DNA of 64,000 nt. Origin: Jejuia sp040720935 (GTDB lineage Bacteria; Bacteroidota; Bacteroidia; Flavobacteriales; Flavobacteriaceae). The translations under genes and the position numbers were made by a program. This document shows positions 25,501 through 33,562 of this stretch, piece after piece. The notes beneath the pieces were generated by a model that was not told the origin of the DNA, ran no database searches, and worked only from the letters and a program-made list of their open reading frames with translations. Where the stretch lies: NCBI RefSeq assembly GCF_040720935.1, contig NZ_JBFDAE010000020.1:1-64000 (forward strand). Reading direction: 5' to 3'. Position 1 is the stretch's first letter. Each line of letters starts with the position of its first letter.

Positions 25501-25740
25501 GCAACTTTTGTGAGATTACGTAACATTGCTTTAGGATATACAATACCTAAAGATTTTATAGAAAAGCACGGTATATCAAATTTCAGAATATATCTTTCAG
25601 CACAAAACCCTTTAACAATTACTGATTATACCGGTTTTGATCCAGAAGTAGGAAACAACGGTTTAAGCACAAGAGGTTTAGATAGAGGTAGTTATCCTAT
25701 AAGTTCTAGTTTTAGATTTGGAGTGCAAATTGGATTTTAA
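22594..25740 (+). CDS. susC: SusC/RagA-family TonB-dependent transporter
   Basis: 1048 residues. A signal peptide ending near MQAQ is followed by a carboxypeptidase-regulatory-like domain (about 36-112, VKGVVTGDGIPLAGASI), the SusC linker DEVVVVGYGTQKRKEITGAV, a plug domain (about 120-240, PLYVVDGIPFDGD, ILITTKKG) and a C-terminal beta-barrel ending in an aromatic residue (VQIGF). It imports oligosaccharides across the outer membrane together with the SusD lipoprotein encoded next. It is the first gene of the polysaccharide locus, followed 62 bp later by susD. Confidence 0.95.
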   Translation: MKINLLEKMLFKKWQFKACLIVFLCSLGMNAMQAQTVTVKGVVTGDGIPLAGASIIVVGTNKGAVTDFDGNYEITADTNSTLRFSYLGYVSQDVKVNGQTQIDVSMKEDAAALDEVVVVGYGTQKRKEITGAVGQVKNEDLALSATADIGTALQGQIAGVNVTASSGQPGAESNILIRGISSVFGQNSPLYVVDGIPFDGDPKLSIDEIETIDVLKDGASAAIYGTRGSAGVILITTKKGKEGVMKMNIHTYYGLQSITSGLPIMEIEDYLYTRHLRQNTLNGTFFGNTWTPIVQGPHQLTNNTNLSKVVENDAAPLQNHNLSISGGKDGLAYNINASFFKQDGMLINSKYERFNIRANTQYRKGKWNISTGLGFRIEERDREPWQLLLQSYKYNPYSQFLDPNTTSLVHSGSPDDNDALNVSNNLLRLKQSDRDNVDSFDANISARYDVSESFSYTFRAGMNYSNGTRVTINPVFRQFTEEGQLIPPTQRSGIKEQYSRRTKHTLENILNYKKSFGDHNVQLTGLFSAETSFARQTFADKRDLLSNEITNLDGALRDSDVGNSGGLWNNRTINLIGLMARAQYNYKGKYLFSGAVRRDGSSQFGENNRWGTFPSASVGWNVSDEGFWEPIKSFATSLKLRAGVGTVGNDGFEPYSNQPTITIDRDAIFGPEERDNLILGAIQTQFKNADVKWETSVSKNVGFDLGLFKNKLSISADFYQNDKEDLLLPLLLPPTTGAGEGSTVVINVGDMTNKGMEWTVNYKHSGDKLTWDAGATFTKNTNEVTRMSGSNDILYLDNSKVVQDNGEDLVSVVAEGFPAGSFFLIRTDGIIDDQQELDAYNTLIGGTANLGDLKYVDALTEDTDGDGIPDAGDGVIDINDRQFSGSGLPEFEIGFNFGAKYKAFDFAMQWYGAFNGEIMNGSKAWAYKAGTHQDLVHQWTAQNPTSLIPTDRRGNHDNYRGHTDFWLEDATFVRLRNIALGYTIPKDFIEKHGISNFRIYLSAQNPLTITDYTGFDPEVGNNGLSTRGLDRGSYPISSSFRFGVQIGF

Positions 25741-25802
25741 TTGTTAAATTTGATAAAAAAATGAATAAAACGAATATAAATACTAACAAATACTTATAAA
25801 TT

Positions 25803-27671
25803 ATGAAAAAGACAATATTTAAAAAAATGGTGTTTTTGTTAGTATCCTCTGTAGTTATCTTTGGTTGCGCCGAAGATTTTCTAGAGGAAACTAACCCAAT
25901 ACAACTATCTACTGATAGTTTTTGGAAAAATTTAAACGATCTTAATACAGGATTAACTGCTGTATATAATTCATTAAAAGACGGTAATACTACCTCTATA
26001 GCAAATGAATTAAATAGAAGTGATATGACCTATCCAGGTTTTGGAAGACCAAATGCTACCAATGAATATTGGTTACAGACCTTTAATAATTCATCAAGTG
26101 CCCCTAATGGAAAATGGGCATCGCTATATAGAGGGATTTTTAGAGCAAATCAAGTTTTGGAAGCGGCAGAACGGTTATATCCAGATTTTAGCGCAGAAAC
26201 CAAAGAAGATGCAGATATAGTTATCGGCCAAGCTAGGGCTTTAAGAGGGCTGTTTTACTTTTATTTACATTCTGGATTTAATAGGGGTGCGGTGCCAATT
26301 TTTGATTTTGTACCAAGGGTAGAATCAGAGTTTTATGAGTCTATCCAACCAGCTAGTGTAGTACAGGAATTTTTCAGAGCAGATTTGGAGTATGCAATAA
26401 CTGTACTCCCTAAGTCCTACGATTCTGGGCAAGAAGGACGCATAACGGGTGGTGCAGCAATAGCACTTCTAGCAAAAAGCTACCTTTACGAAGGCGATTA
26501 CCCAAGAGCAGCGGCTCTTTTTAAACTAATTATAGATGAAGGACCTTATTCCTTAACTCCAGATATAGGGAGTAATTTCACAACCAGAGATGAATTTAAT
26601 GAAGAGTCTATTTTAGAGATTGGATATTCTTTAAATTATAAGAATGAACTTCCTCCTTTTGGAGAAGATCAAAACTCTAACACACTGAATTTTGTATTTA
26701 GCCCAGCAAATGTAGGTGGGTGGAGAAGCACTTACCCTGCATTATGGTTAAATTTAAAATACCAAAGAGATCCTTTGGATATGCAAGACCCAAGAAACAC
26801 GGTAACTAGAATCAGGCGTATGCCAAATGGTTTACCTGCCTTATATGCTGAGGGAGAACTTGATGAAAATGGTGTAGCACGTAGCCAAGGTGAGATAAAG
26901 ATGGATGTAGATGTTCCAAGAATTTATTCATTACGTACGTCAGCATCTATTGCTTTAGTTGGTGATTGGGATACAGATTATTATGGGCTTCCAACGCCAC
27001 AAGGAACTTTATTTAATAATAATGAACACAGTTATTGGAGAAAATATACAAACTGGGATATTACTAGAAACGAAAAATCCATTTCTAACGAAGTACCACG
27101 CTCAGGTGTCAATGTAAGGTTGATTCGCTTAGCGGATGTGTATTTAATGTATGCAGAATGCTTAATCTCAGGAGGTACCAATAATGCAGGTGTTGAAGAA
27201 GCACTAGTATATATAAATAGAGTAAGAAGACGGTCTGGTGTTAGATTATTGGGAATGACAGGTACTGGTGAGTACCCTGTTAATGACCATGATGATGTTC
27301 AATATACTGCTAATACTTTAATGGAGCATTTAATGTATGTTGAAAGACCCTTAGAGTTATCTGCTGAAGGCAATGCTATTCGAACCATAGATTTACGTCG
27401 TTGGGGCATCACTAAGGCTAGGTTCAAAGAACTGTCCGAAAGAGTGTATTATAATGACCATTTTAAGTATGAAGATGAAGATGGCGACCCTAAAACGCGA
27501 TGGAACTCTGTTGTTTCTGATGAGCCAACACCATTGAGTGGCGATGAGCCATTTGAAAATTGGACTGAGTTTGTACAGGCTGCTGCAAATTATGTAGAAG
27601 GCAGACATGCCTATTGGCCTGTACCAAATAGTGAAGAAACTGCTAATCCTAAACTTTACGGTGCTCAATAA
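25803..27671 (+). CDS. susD: SusD/RagB-family glycan-binding lipoprotein
   Basis: 622 residues with signal peptide and lipobox (VVIFGC, Cys22), then the SusD N-terminal pattern (EDFLEETNP, SFWKNLNDLNTGLTAVYN) and TPR-like helices, with the conserved late motif (RLADVYLMYAECLISGG, ALVYINRVRRRSGV) and the final YWPVP-N. It binds oligosaccharide on the cell surface and forms the lid of the SusC transporter encoded upstream. Confidence 0.95.
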   Translation: MKKTIFKKMVFLLVSSVVIFGCAEDFLEETNPIQLSTDSFWKNLNDLNTGLTAVYNSLKDGNTTSIANELNRSDMTYPGFGRPNATNEYWLQTFNNSSSAPNGKWASLYRGIFRANQVLEAAERLYPDFSAETKEDADIVIGQARALRGLFYFYLHSGFNRGAVPIFDFVPRVESEFYESIQPASVVQEFFRADLEYAITVLPKSYDSGQEGRITGGAAIALLAKSYLYEGDYPRAAALFKLIIDEGPYSLTPDIGSNFTTRDEFNEESILEIGYSLNYKNELPPFGEDQNSNTLNFVFSPANVGGWRSTYPALWLNLKYQRDPLDMQDPRNTVTRIRRMPNGLPALYAEGELDENGVARSQGEIKMDVDVPRIYSLRTSASIALVGDWDTDYYGLPTPQGTLFNNNEHSYWRKYTNWDITRNEKSISNEVPRSGVNVRLIRLADVYLMYAECLISGGTNNAGVEEALVYINRVRRRSGVRLLGMTGTGEYPVNDHDDVQYTANTLMEHLMYVERPLELSAEGNAIRTIDLRRWGITKARFKELSERVYYNDHFKYEDEDGDPKTRWNSVVSDEPTPLSGDEPFENWTEFVQAAANYVEGRHAYWPVPNSEETANPKLYGAQ

Positions 27672-27717
27672 AAGCACTATGCTTTAAATGTGTATTACAA
27701 CAATAAAATTTTAAAAT

Positions 27718-29286
27718 ATGAAAAATAATATAATTTTAACTTGTCTTATTTTGGCAATCACTTTTATTGGTTGTCAAAAAGACGATGAATATGATGCTCC
27801 AAATTCGTTTTCGGATGTTGGGTGGTATATAGGTTATCCTGTTAACCCTTTGCCAGATACTTTATTGATCAATAAGGATGATTACATCTCTTTTTCAGAT
27901 CTATCCCAAAGTGCAACAACTCACAAATGGGAAATAGAATCTGGTAACTTTTTTCTGGACCATCCTATAAAACGTAATGATTCTGTGTTTGATGATAAGA
28001 TAATAGGATCTGGTTCTATAGCCGATAAAACGGTTAGTGTTTGGTTTAGAAAATCAGGATTTAACAAGGTGAAATTTATCAATACATTCAAGGAAAAAGT
28101 AACTTTCAGAGGACCTGGATTTACCATAGAAGCAGATTCTGTTGGACCTGGCGAGTGGCTAATAGATAATACATTTGTTGTAGATGTCTATGATTCTATT
28201 GTACCAATTATAAGAATTGAACAAGACGGCGTTGTATTAGATCATGAGAATCCAAATGATACCATTTTTGTTGAAGCAGGTGGATCTTTAGATTTCTTTG
28301 ATTTAACAACACAAGGAAGACCAGACGATTGGGAATGGAGTATTGGGGGCTCAAGGAATTTTGAGCAAAACCCTACCATAGTTTTAAAGAAGCTAGGTAC
28401 TTTTCAAGGTCAATTAGAATTAAGAAGAGCAGGCCTAAATATTCCTGGAGATTATGAACAATATAAAATTCCAGCACCATTTAAGGTTATTCCTTCAAGT
28501 CAACCATTTGTTGTGATTCCAGAGGATATTATTGAGCTTGAAGACCAAACCATACAAGTACCTTTTAATGGTGAGTTTGCTCCTTTCTTGAATCAAAAAC
28601 AATACTTTACGGTAACTTTAAATGGGGTGGAAACTACCAATTTTGATTTAGCAATAAATTCAAATGATGCTACTATTTTAGATATTAAATTTAATGAAAC
28701 CATTTACCGTAATGATACTATCACGGTAAGTTACGATGGTAACGGTACACTAGAATCTACAGATACGAGATCTCCAGTTGCTTTTGGTCCAGAAACTGTA
28801 AAAATGTTCCAACATGAAGTTGTGGTTTTTGATTTTGAGGACGGAGGCGTAAATTGGACTGCGCATCCAGAAAATTTAGCAACAACAACAATTACACCGT
28901 CCACAGAACAAGCTGCAAGTGGCGCTTTTAGTTTAAAAGTAGATGCTGCCGCTTCGGGTAACTGGTCTTCATTTAGAAATTTAGTGGATCAATATTCTCT
29001 TACTGCAGGTGTTAAATACCAAATGGAATATAAAATATATAAGGTAGCAGGTGCTGCTATAAATATGAATGGGCCTTGGATTGCTAAAGATGGTGGTGGC
29101 ACCGTAGTGCAGTTTTGGAACAATACTGTTAAAGATGCTCCAGCAGATACTTGGGTAACTGTGAGTCCTGGTGGAAGATATACTGCAGCAGAGACAGCTG
29201 ATTTCTATGAAATATATATTAGACATAACGGTCAAGGCGTTTTATACTTTGATGATATTAAAATTTTAATAACTGACGAAAGATAG
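27718..29286 (+). CDS. Surface lipoprotein with PKD-like and jelly-roll domains
   Basis: 522 residues with lipobox (TFIGC, Cys19). Two PKD-like stretches (SDLSQSATTHKWEIESG at about 60-76 and LTTQGRPDDWEWSIGG at about 196-211) are followed by a C-terminal module starting VVFDFEDGGVNWTAH, with a galactose-binding/jelly-roll look ending LYFDDIKIL. Position after susD and these modules fit a surface glycan-binding protein (SusE/SGBP role). There is no catalytic signature. Ligand inferred from the neighbouring GH86 and sulfatase. Confidence 0.75.
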   Translation: MKNNIILTCLILAITFIGCQKDDEYDAPNSFSDVGWYIGYPVNPLPDTLLINKDDYISFSDLSQSATTHKWEIESGNFFLDHPIKRNDSVFDDKIIGSGSIADKTVSVWFRKSGFNKVKFINTFKEKVTFRGPGFTIEADSVGPGEWLIDNTFVVDVYDSIVPIIRIEQDGVVLDHENPNDTIFVEAGGSLDFFDLTTQGRPDDWEWSIGGSRNFEQNPTIVLKKLGTFQGQLELRRAGLNIPGDYEQYKIPAPFKVIPSSQPFVVIPEDIIELEDQTIQVPFNGEFAPFLNQKQYFTVTLNGVETTNFDLAINSNDATILDIKFNETIYRNDTITVSYDGNGTLESTDTRSPVAFGPETVKMFQHEVVVFDFEDGGVNWTAHPENLATTTITPSTEQAASGAFSLKVDAAASGNWSSFRNLVDQYSLTAGVKYQMEYKIYKVAGAAINMNGPWIAKDGGGTVVQFWNNTVKDAPADTWVTVSPGGRYTAAETADFYEIYIRHNGQGVLYFDDIKILITDER

Positions 29287-29317
29287 ATTTTAGTCATTTT
29301 TATATCATAATTTTAAT

Positions 29318-29351
29318 AAAAAGCCTGTTTGATTTTCAAACAGGCTTTTTT
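29318..29351 (+). terminator. Terminator after the SusC-SusD-SGBP genes
   Basis: 15-bp perfect stem AAAAAGCCTGTTTGA / TCAAACAGGCTTTTT with a TTT loop and T tract. It separates the binding and import genes from the following enzyme genes. Confidence 0.85.
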
Positions 29352-29357
29352 ACCTTA

Positions 29358-29365
29358 TATCTTTG
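29358..29365 (+). promoter_or_regulatory. -7 element for the 29.4-kb gene
   Basis: TATCTTTG fits TAnnTTTG exactly and lies 48 bp before the start, just after the terminator. A -33 TTTG at the normal 19-bp distance is not seen because the terminator occupies that place. Confidence 0.5.
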
Positions 29366-29413
29366 TATCAAGAAATAGAAACAGTTACTTTTTTAACATT
29401 TTTTTAAGCTGAA

Positions 29414-32400
29414 ATGCCTAATACTCCAAAACACTATTTTTTATTTTTTTTAAATGCATCGCTGTTTTTCAATGTGTTTACAGCTAGTGTTGCCCAAAAT
29501 TTTCAGCGTAGCGAGACTATTGTAGGTTTTAGTAGTCTTGACCAAAATAATGGAGCAGCAGTCGCAGATTATGATGGCGATTTGGATTTAGACATTTTTG
29601 TTGTTGCCAAGCTTAGAGATTCAGAATTTAAGGCATATTCGAAAAGTAGGCTTTTTAGAAATAATAGTAACGGCACATTTACTGATGTTACTCAAGAATC
29701 TAAACTGGTAAACCTTCTTTTTGAAGATGAGGTTTCTATCGAAGATTCTGCCACAGATGGTTTTAAAAATGGTGTGGCTTGGGGCGATTATGATAATGAT
29801 GGGTTTCCTGATATTTTTTTTACATACACAACCAAGGTGCAATTATTTCATAATAACGGCGATGGCACGTTTAGCGATGTAACGGATGCCGTTGGTATTC
29901 AAAAGGTAAATAACTGCTCAAATACAGGGGCAACATGGTTTGATGCTAATAACGATGGTTTTTTGGATATTTATATTTCAGATTGGGACAGTTGCGATTA
30001 TAATAATTTCTATATCAATAATGGCAATGGCACATTTAGAAATGCGGCCTCTGACTACTTTTCAAATGCCCGAAAAAGTACCTACACAAGCATACCATTC
30101 GATTTTAATCAAGATGGATGGATGGATTTGTACGTCACACAGGATTTTGAAGATCATAACGAAACCTTTATCAACCAAAACGGGATGGGCTTTGTGGAAC
30201 AATCAGGCCTATATGGTATGGATCATGTTGGTGAAGATATGGGATTGGCTATTGGCGACATCAATAACGATGGCTTCTTTGATTTCTATATAACGACCAT
30301 CAATAAAAATGTGTTATTAACAAATAAAGGCGATAATACATTTAGGGATTTGGCAGGTTCATATGATGTACTAAATACTGGTTGGGCTTGGGGCACTATT
30401 TTTGCCGATTTTGATTTAGACGGTGACGAAGATTTATTTGTTACCAATGGTTACAAAGAAAATACGCCTGTTCAAGAAAGAAACTATTACTTTAAAAACC
30501 AGCATGCACAAGGACAAGCTATTTTTACAGATGCAACATTTAGTGCTAGTTTATTTGATGTAGCAACAAGTGTAACACCAGTAGCGTTTGACTATGATAA
30601 TGATGGCGATTTAGATTTATTTGTGAGCAATAGCGATAAAGCATCTATTTTTTATGAAAATAAAACCGCTGATTCCGATGAGAATTTAAATTGGTTTAAG
30701 GTAGCTCTGCAAGGCACGGTTTCCAATAGAGATGCCATAGGCGCAATAGTCTCTGTGACTACAAATATGGGAACACAACACCGTTACAATGCATCCATAA
30801 CCCATTTGTCTCAAAGTTTAAAACCCCTTCATTTTGGTTTAGATTCCACTAATGAAATTTCAGAAGTAAAAATTAAATGGCCATCAGGTATTATAGAAAC
30901 CTATACCGATTTTACTGCCAATCAATCTATACTGTTTACTGAAAATAATGGGTTTAAGGTTCATGAAATTCCTGTAGTTGAAAAACTAACAGGATGTACA
31001 GATCCATTATCATGCTCCTACAATCCGTTGGCAACCATTGAAGATAACTCTTGTGAATATCTGACTTCCGGTGCAATTACTGGCTCTAAAACTTCAGGAT
31101 TTTTAAATACTGAAACATATAGTTATGAGTCATCTTCAAGCGGTAGTGTTTATAATTGGTCTGTATCTGGAGGAGACATCATTCAAGGACAAAATACAAA
31201 TACTATTTCCGTAAAATGGGGTGTTGCTACTATAGGAGAAATAATAGTTAAAGAAACCAATCCCGAGTGTTCGAGTGAAGCAATAACTTTACAGGTTAAT
31301 TTGTCTGTTTCAAAATTATCTGAAGAACATTCTATGGCGCGCTTATGGAATGAGGCTTTATTGAATGCTATTCGAGGGGATTTTGCAAGACCAACAGTAC
31401 ATGCCAGAAATTTGTTTCATACAAGCATTGCGTTATATGATGCTTGGGCAATGTATGATGATAATGCCAAAACGTATTTAGTTGATGCTACTATAGATAA
31501 ATTTAAAACAACTGAAGACAAGCAAATTGCAAGAGCAAAAACAATGAGCTACGCAGCATACCGTTTGCTATCCCATAGGTTTAAAAACTCTCCAAATATT
31601 GAAGAATCCCAGAAATTATTTGATTTTTTAATGGATGAATTTGAGTACGATATTAATTTTTTATCTACAGATTATTCAGAAGGAAATGCGGCAGCTTTAG
31701 GCAATTTTATTGCTAAAACCATTATTGAGTTTGGTAATTCAGACGGCGCAAGAGAGTCCTCTGGTTACGGTAACGCGTTCTACCAACCCGTTAATGAGGC
31801 TCTATTTCCGTTTAATAGAGGGAACTCAAGTTTAACAAATCCCAATCGTTGGCAGCCATTAGCTTTAAAGCAGTTTATAGATCAAAGTGGAAATTTAATT
31901 TTAGGTTCAAAACCAGACTTTTTAAGCCCTGAGTGGGGGGCAGTAACTCCTTTTTCCTTAACAGATGAAGTTAAAAACACCTTCAATAGAGATGGCAATA
32001 ATTATGGTGTCTATCACGATCCAAAAGCACCTCCTTATTTAAATATGAACGTTAATGATGGTTCAAGTGAATCTTATAAATGGGGGTTTTCTATGGTATC
32101 GGTATGGGGAGCGCATTTAGACCCAACAGATAATGTGTTATGGGATATATCTCCAAAGTCTATAGGGAATATTGATATTTCAAATTTACCCTCTGGTTTT
32201 GAGGATTACTCAAGTTTCTATAAGTATTTTGAAGGTGGAGATATTGGTAAAGGGCATACTGTAAATCCTTATACCAATGCACCTTATGAAGAACAAATTA
32301 TTCCAAGAGGTGATTATACAAGGGTTTTAGCTGAGTTTTGGGCAGACGGGCCAGATTCTGAAACGCCACCGGGACATTGGTTTGCATTGTTAAATTACGT

Positions 32401-33397
32401 TAGCGATAGTGATTTGTTAGTAAAGAAATTAGAAGGAAAGGGAGAAGATCTAAATCCTTTGGAATGGGATGTTAAATCTTATTTTATTTTAGGTGGCGCC
32501 ATGCATGATGCAGCTATTTCTGCATGGAGTATCAAAGGTTGGTACGATTATATCCGACCAATTTCGGCAATTAGATATATGGCTGGTTTAGGGCAAAGTT
32601 CTGATAGTTCTCTTGACAATTATAACATTGCAGGTATGCCTTTAGCAGATGGTTTCATAGAAATTGTAGCATCAGGAGACCCACTTGAAGGCAGACAAAG
32701 AGAGCACATAGGGAAAATTAAATTATACACTTGGCGAGGGCATGATTATATTAGTGATACCGAAACAGATAATGCTGGTGTTGATTGGATTTTAGCCGAA
32801 AACTGGTGGCCATACCAACGGCCTAGTTTTGTAACACCTCCATTTGCGGGTTATGTTTCGGGGCATTCAACATATTCTAGAGCTGCTGCTGAAGTAATGA
32901 CGCTTTTAACAGGAGATGCCTATTTTCCAGGGGGCTACGGGGAGTTTATCGCAAGAAAAAATGAATTTTTAGTTTTTGAAGAAGGCCCAAGTGTTGATGT
33001 GAAACTGCAATGGGCAACTTATAGAGATGCATCAGACCAATGTAGCTTGTCACGAATTTGGGGTGGTATTCATCCACCTGCCGATGATATTCCAGGACGG
33101 TTAATTGGCGAAAAAATAGGGATTGATGCCTTCAATTTTGGTGTTAAATATTTTAGTGGGAAAGTTTCAGAAGAAAATCAAAACTCTAAATATGTTATTC
33201 ACCCTAATCCAACGGAGGGTGTTATTCATATTTCTGGCTTAAAGGAATTTCAAACCATATCAATTTTTAATCTATTAGGTCAAGAAGTTAAACGGTTTGA
33301 GACCGCTCAATCTACAGTTGACATTTCTGGTTTAAGCAAAGGTATTTATCTTTTAAAAATAGATACTAATTTTGCTTATAAATTGGTAAAAGAATAA
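29414..33397 (+). CDS. FG-GAP/ASPIC protein fused to a vanadium haloperoxidase-like domain (T9SS)
   Basis: 1327 residues with a signal peptide (to about Ala28). Residues ~35-440 are FG-GAP/VCBS repeats with many calcium-type D-x-D-x-D motifs (DYDGDLDLDIF, DYDNDGFPD). Next are an ASPIC/UnbV-like segment (about 440-510), a GCTDPLSCSYNP spacer and a PKD-like domain. From ~640 to 1240 lies a PAP2/vanadium-haloperoxidase-like domain with RP (QRPSFVTPP), a Y-V-S-G-H loop and SRIWGGIHPPAD (R-x5-H). A T9SS sorting domain ends the protein (VIHPNPTEGVIHISG to LVKE). Predicted cell-surface or secreted. Phosphatase or haloperoxidase activity cannot be separated by eye. Confidence 0.85.
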   Translation: MPNTPKHYFLFFLNASLFFNVFTASVAQNFQRSETIVGFSSLDQNNGAAVADYDGDLDLDIFVVAKLRDSEFKAYSKSRLFRNNSNGTFTDVTQESKLVNLLFEDEVSIEDSATDGFKNGVAWGDYDNDGFPDIFFTYTTKVQLFHNNGDGTFSDVTDAVGIQKVNNCSNTGATWFDANNDGFLDIYISDWDSCDYNNFYINNGNGTFRNAASDYFSNARKSTYTSIPFDFNQDGWMDLYVTQDFEDHNETFINQNGMGFVEQSGLYGMDHVGEDMGLAIGDINNDGFFDFYITTINKNVLLTNKGDNTFRDLAGSYDVLNTGWAWGTIFADFDLDGDEDLFVTNGYKENTPVQERNYYFKNQHAQGQAIFTDATFSASLFDVATSVTPVAFDYDNDGDLDLFVSNSDKASIFYENKTADSDENLNWFKVALQGTVSNRDAIGAIVSVTTNMGTQHRYNASITHLSQSLKPLHFGLDSTNEISEVKIKWPSGIIETYTDFTANQSILFTENNGFKVHEIPVVEKLTGCTDPLSCSYNPLATIEDNSCEYLTSGAITGSKTSGFLNTETYSYESSSSGSVYNWSVSGGDIIQGQNTNTISVKWGVATIGEIIVKETNPECSSEAITLQVNLSVSKLSEEHSMARLWNEALLNAIRGDFARPTVHARNLFHTSIALYDAWAMYDDNAKTYLVDATIDKFKTTEDKQIARAKTMSYAAYRLLSHRFKNSPNIEESQKLFDFLMDEFEYDINFLSTDYSEGNAAALGNFIAKTIIEFGNSDGARESSGYGNAFYQPVNEALFPFNRGNSSLTNPNRWQPLALKQFIDQSGNLILGSKPDFLSPEWGAVTPFSLTDEVKNTFNRDGNNYGVYHDPKAPPYLNMNVNDGSSESYKWGFSMVSVWGAHLDPTDNVLWDISPKSIGNIDISNLPSGFEDYSSFYKYFEGGDIGKGHTVNPYTNAPYEEQIIPRGDYTRVLAEFWADGPDSETPPGHWFALLNYVSDSDLLVKKLEGKGEDLNPLEWDVKSYFILGGAMHDAAISAWSIKGWYDYIRPISAIRYMAGLGQSSDSSLDNYNIAGMPLADGFIEIVASGDPLEGRQREHIGKIKLYTWRGHDYISDTETDNAGVDWILAENWWPYQRPSFVTPPFAGYVSGHSTYSRAAAEVMTLLTGDAYFPGGYGEFIARKNEFLVFEEGPSVDVKLQWATYRDASDQCSLSRIWGGIHPPADDIPGRLIGEKIGIDAFNFGVKYFSGKVSEENQNSKYVIHPNPTEGVIHISGLKEFQTISIFNLLGQEVKRFETAQSTVDISGLSKGIYLLKIDTNFAYKLVKE

Positions 33398-33421
33398 TGT
33401 CTTTTTTTCATTTCATAAAAA

Positions 33422-33496
33422 GTTGTCCGACACATAAAAACAATACCATATTGGTATAAGTTCACATTCTAACCATTCGTTGTCCAACTAAAAACA
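33422..33496 (+). promoter_or_regulatory. Direct repeat upstream of the GH86 gene
   Basis: GTTGTCC followed by AC and an AAAAACA run occurs at 33422 and again at 33479 (57 bp apart), with the small dyad ATACC-GGTAT at 33443-33457 between them. Paired direct repeats are typical of AraC-type binding sites, so these could be targets of the hybrid regulator at 38.5 kb. This is an inference from repeat layout only. Confidence 0.3.
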
Positions 33497-33562
33497 TTTG
33501 GTTGTTATTTCCGCCCACTTTGCAATTAATTTTACTCTTAAAAGCACTTAAATTAAACTTTT

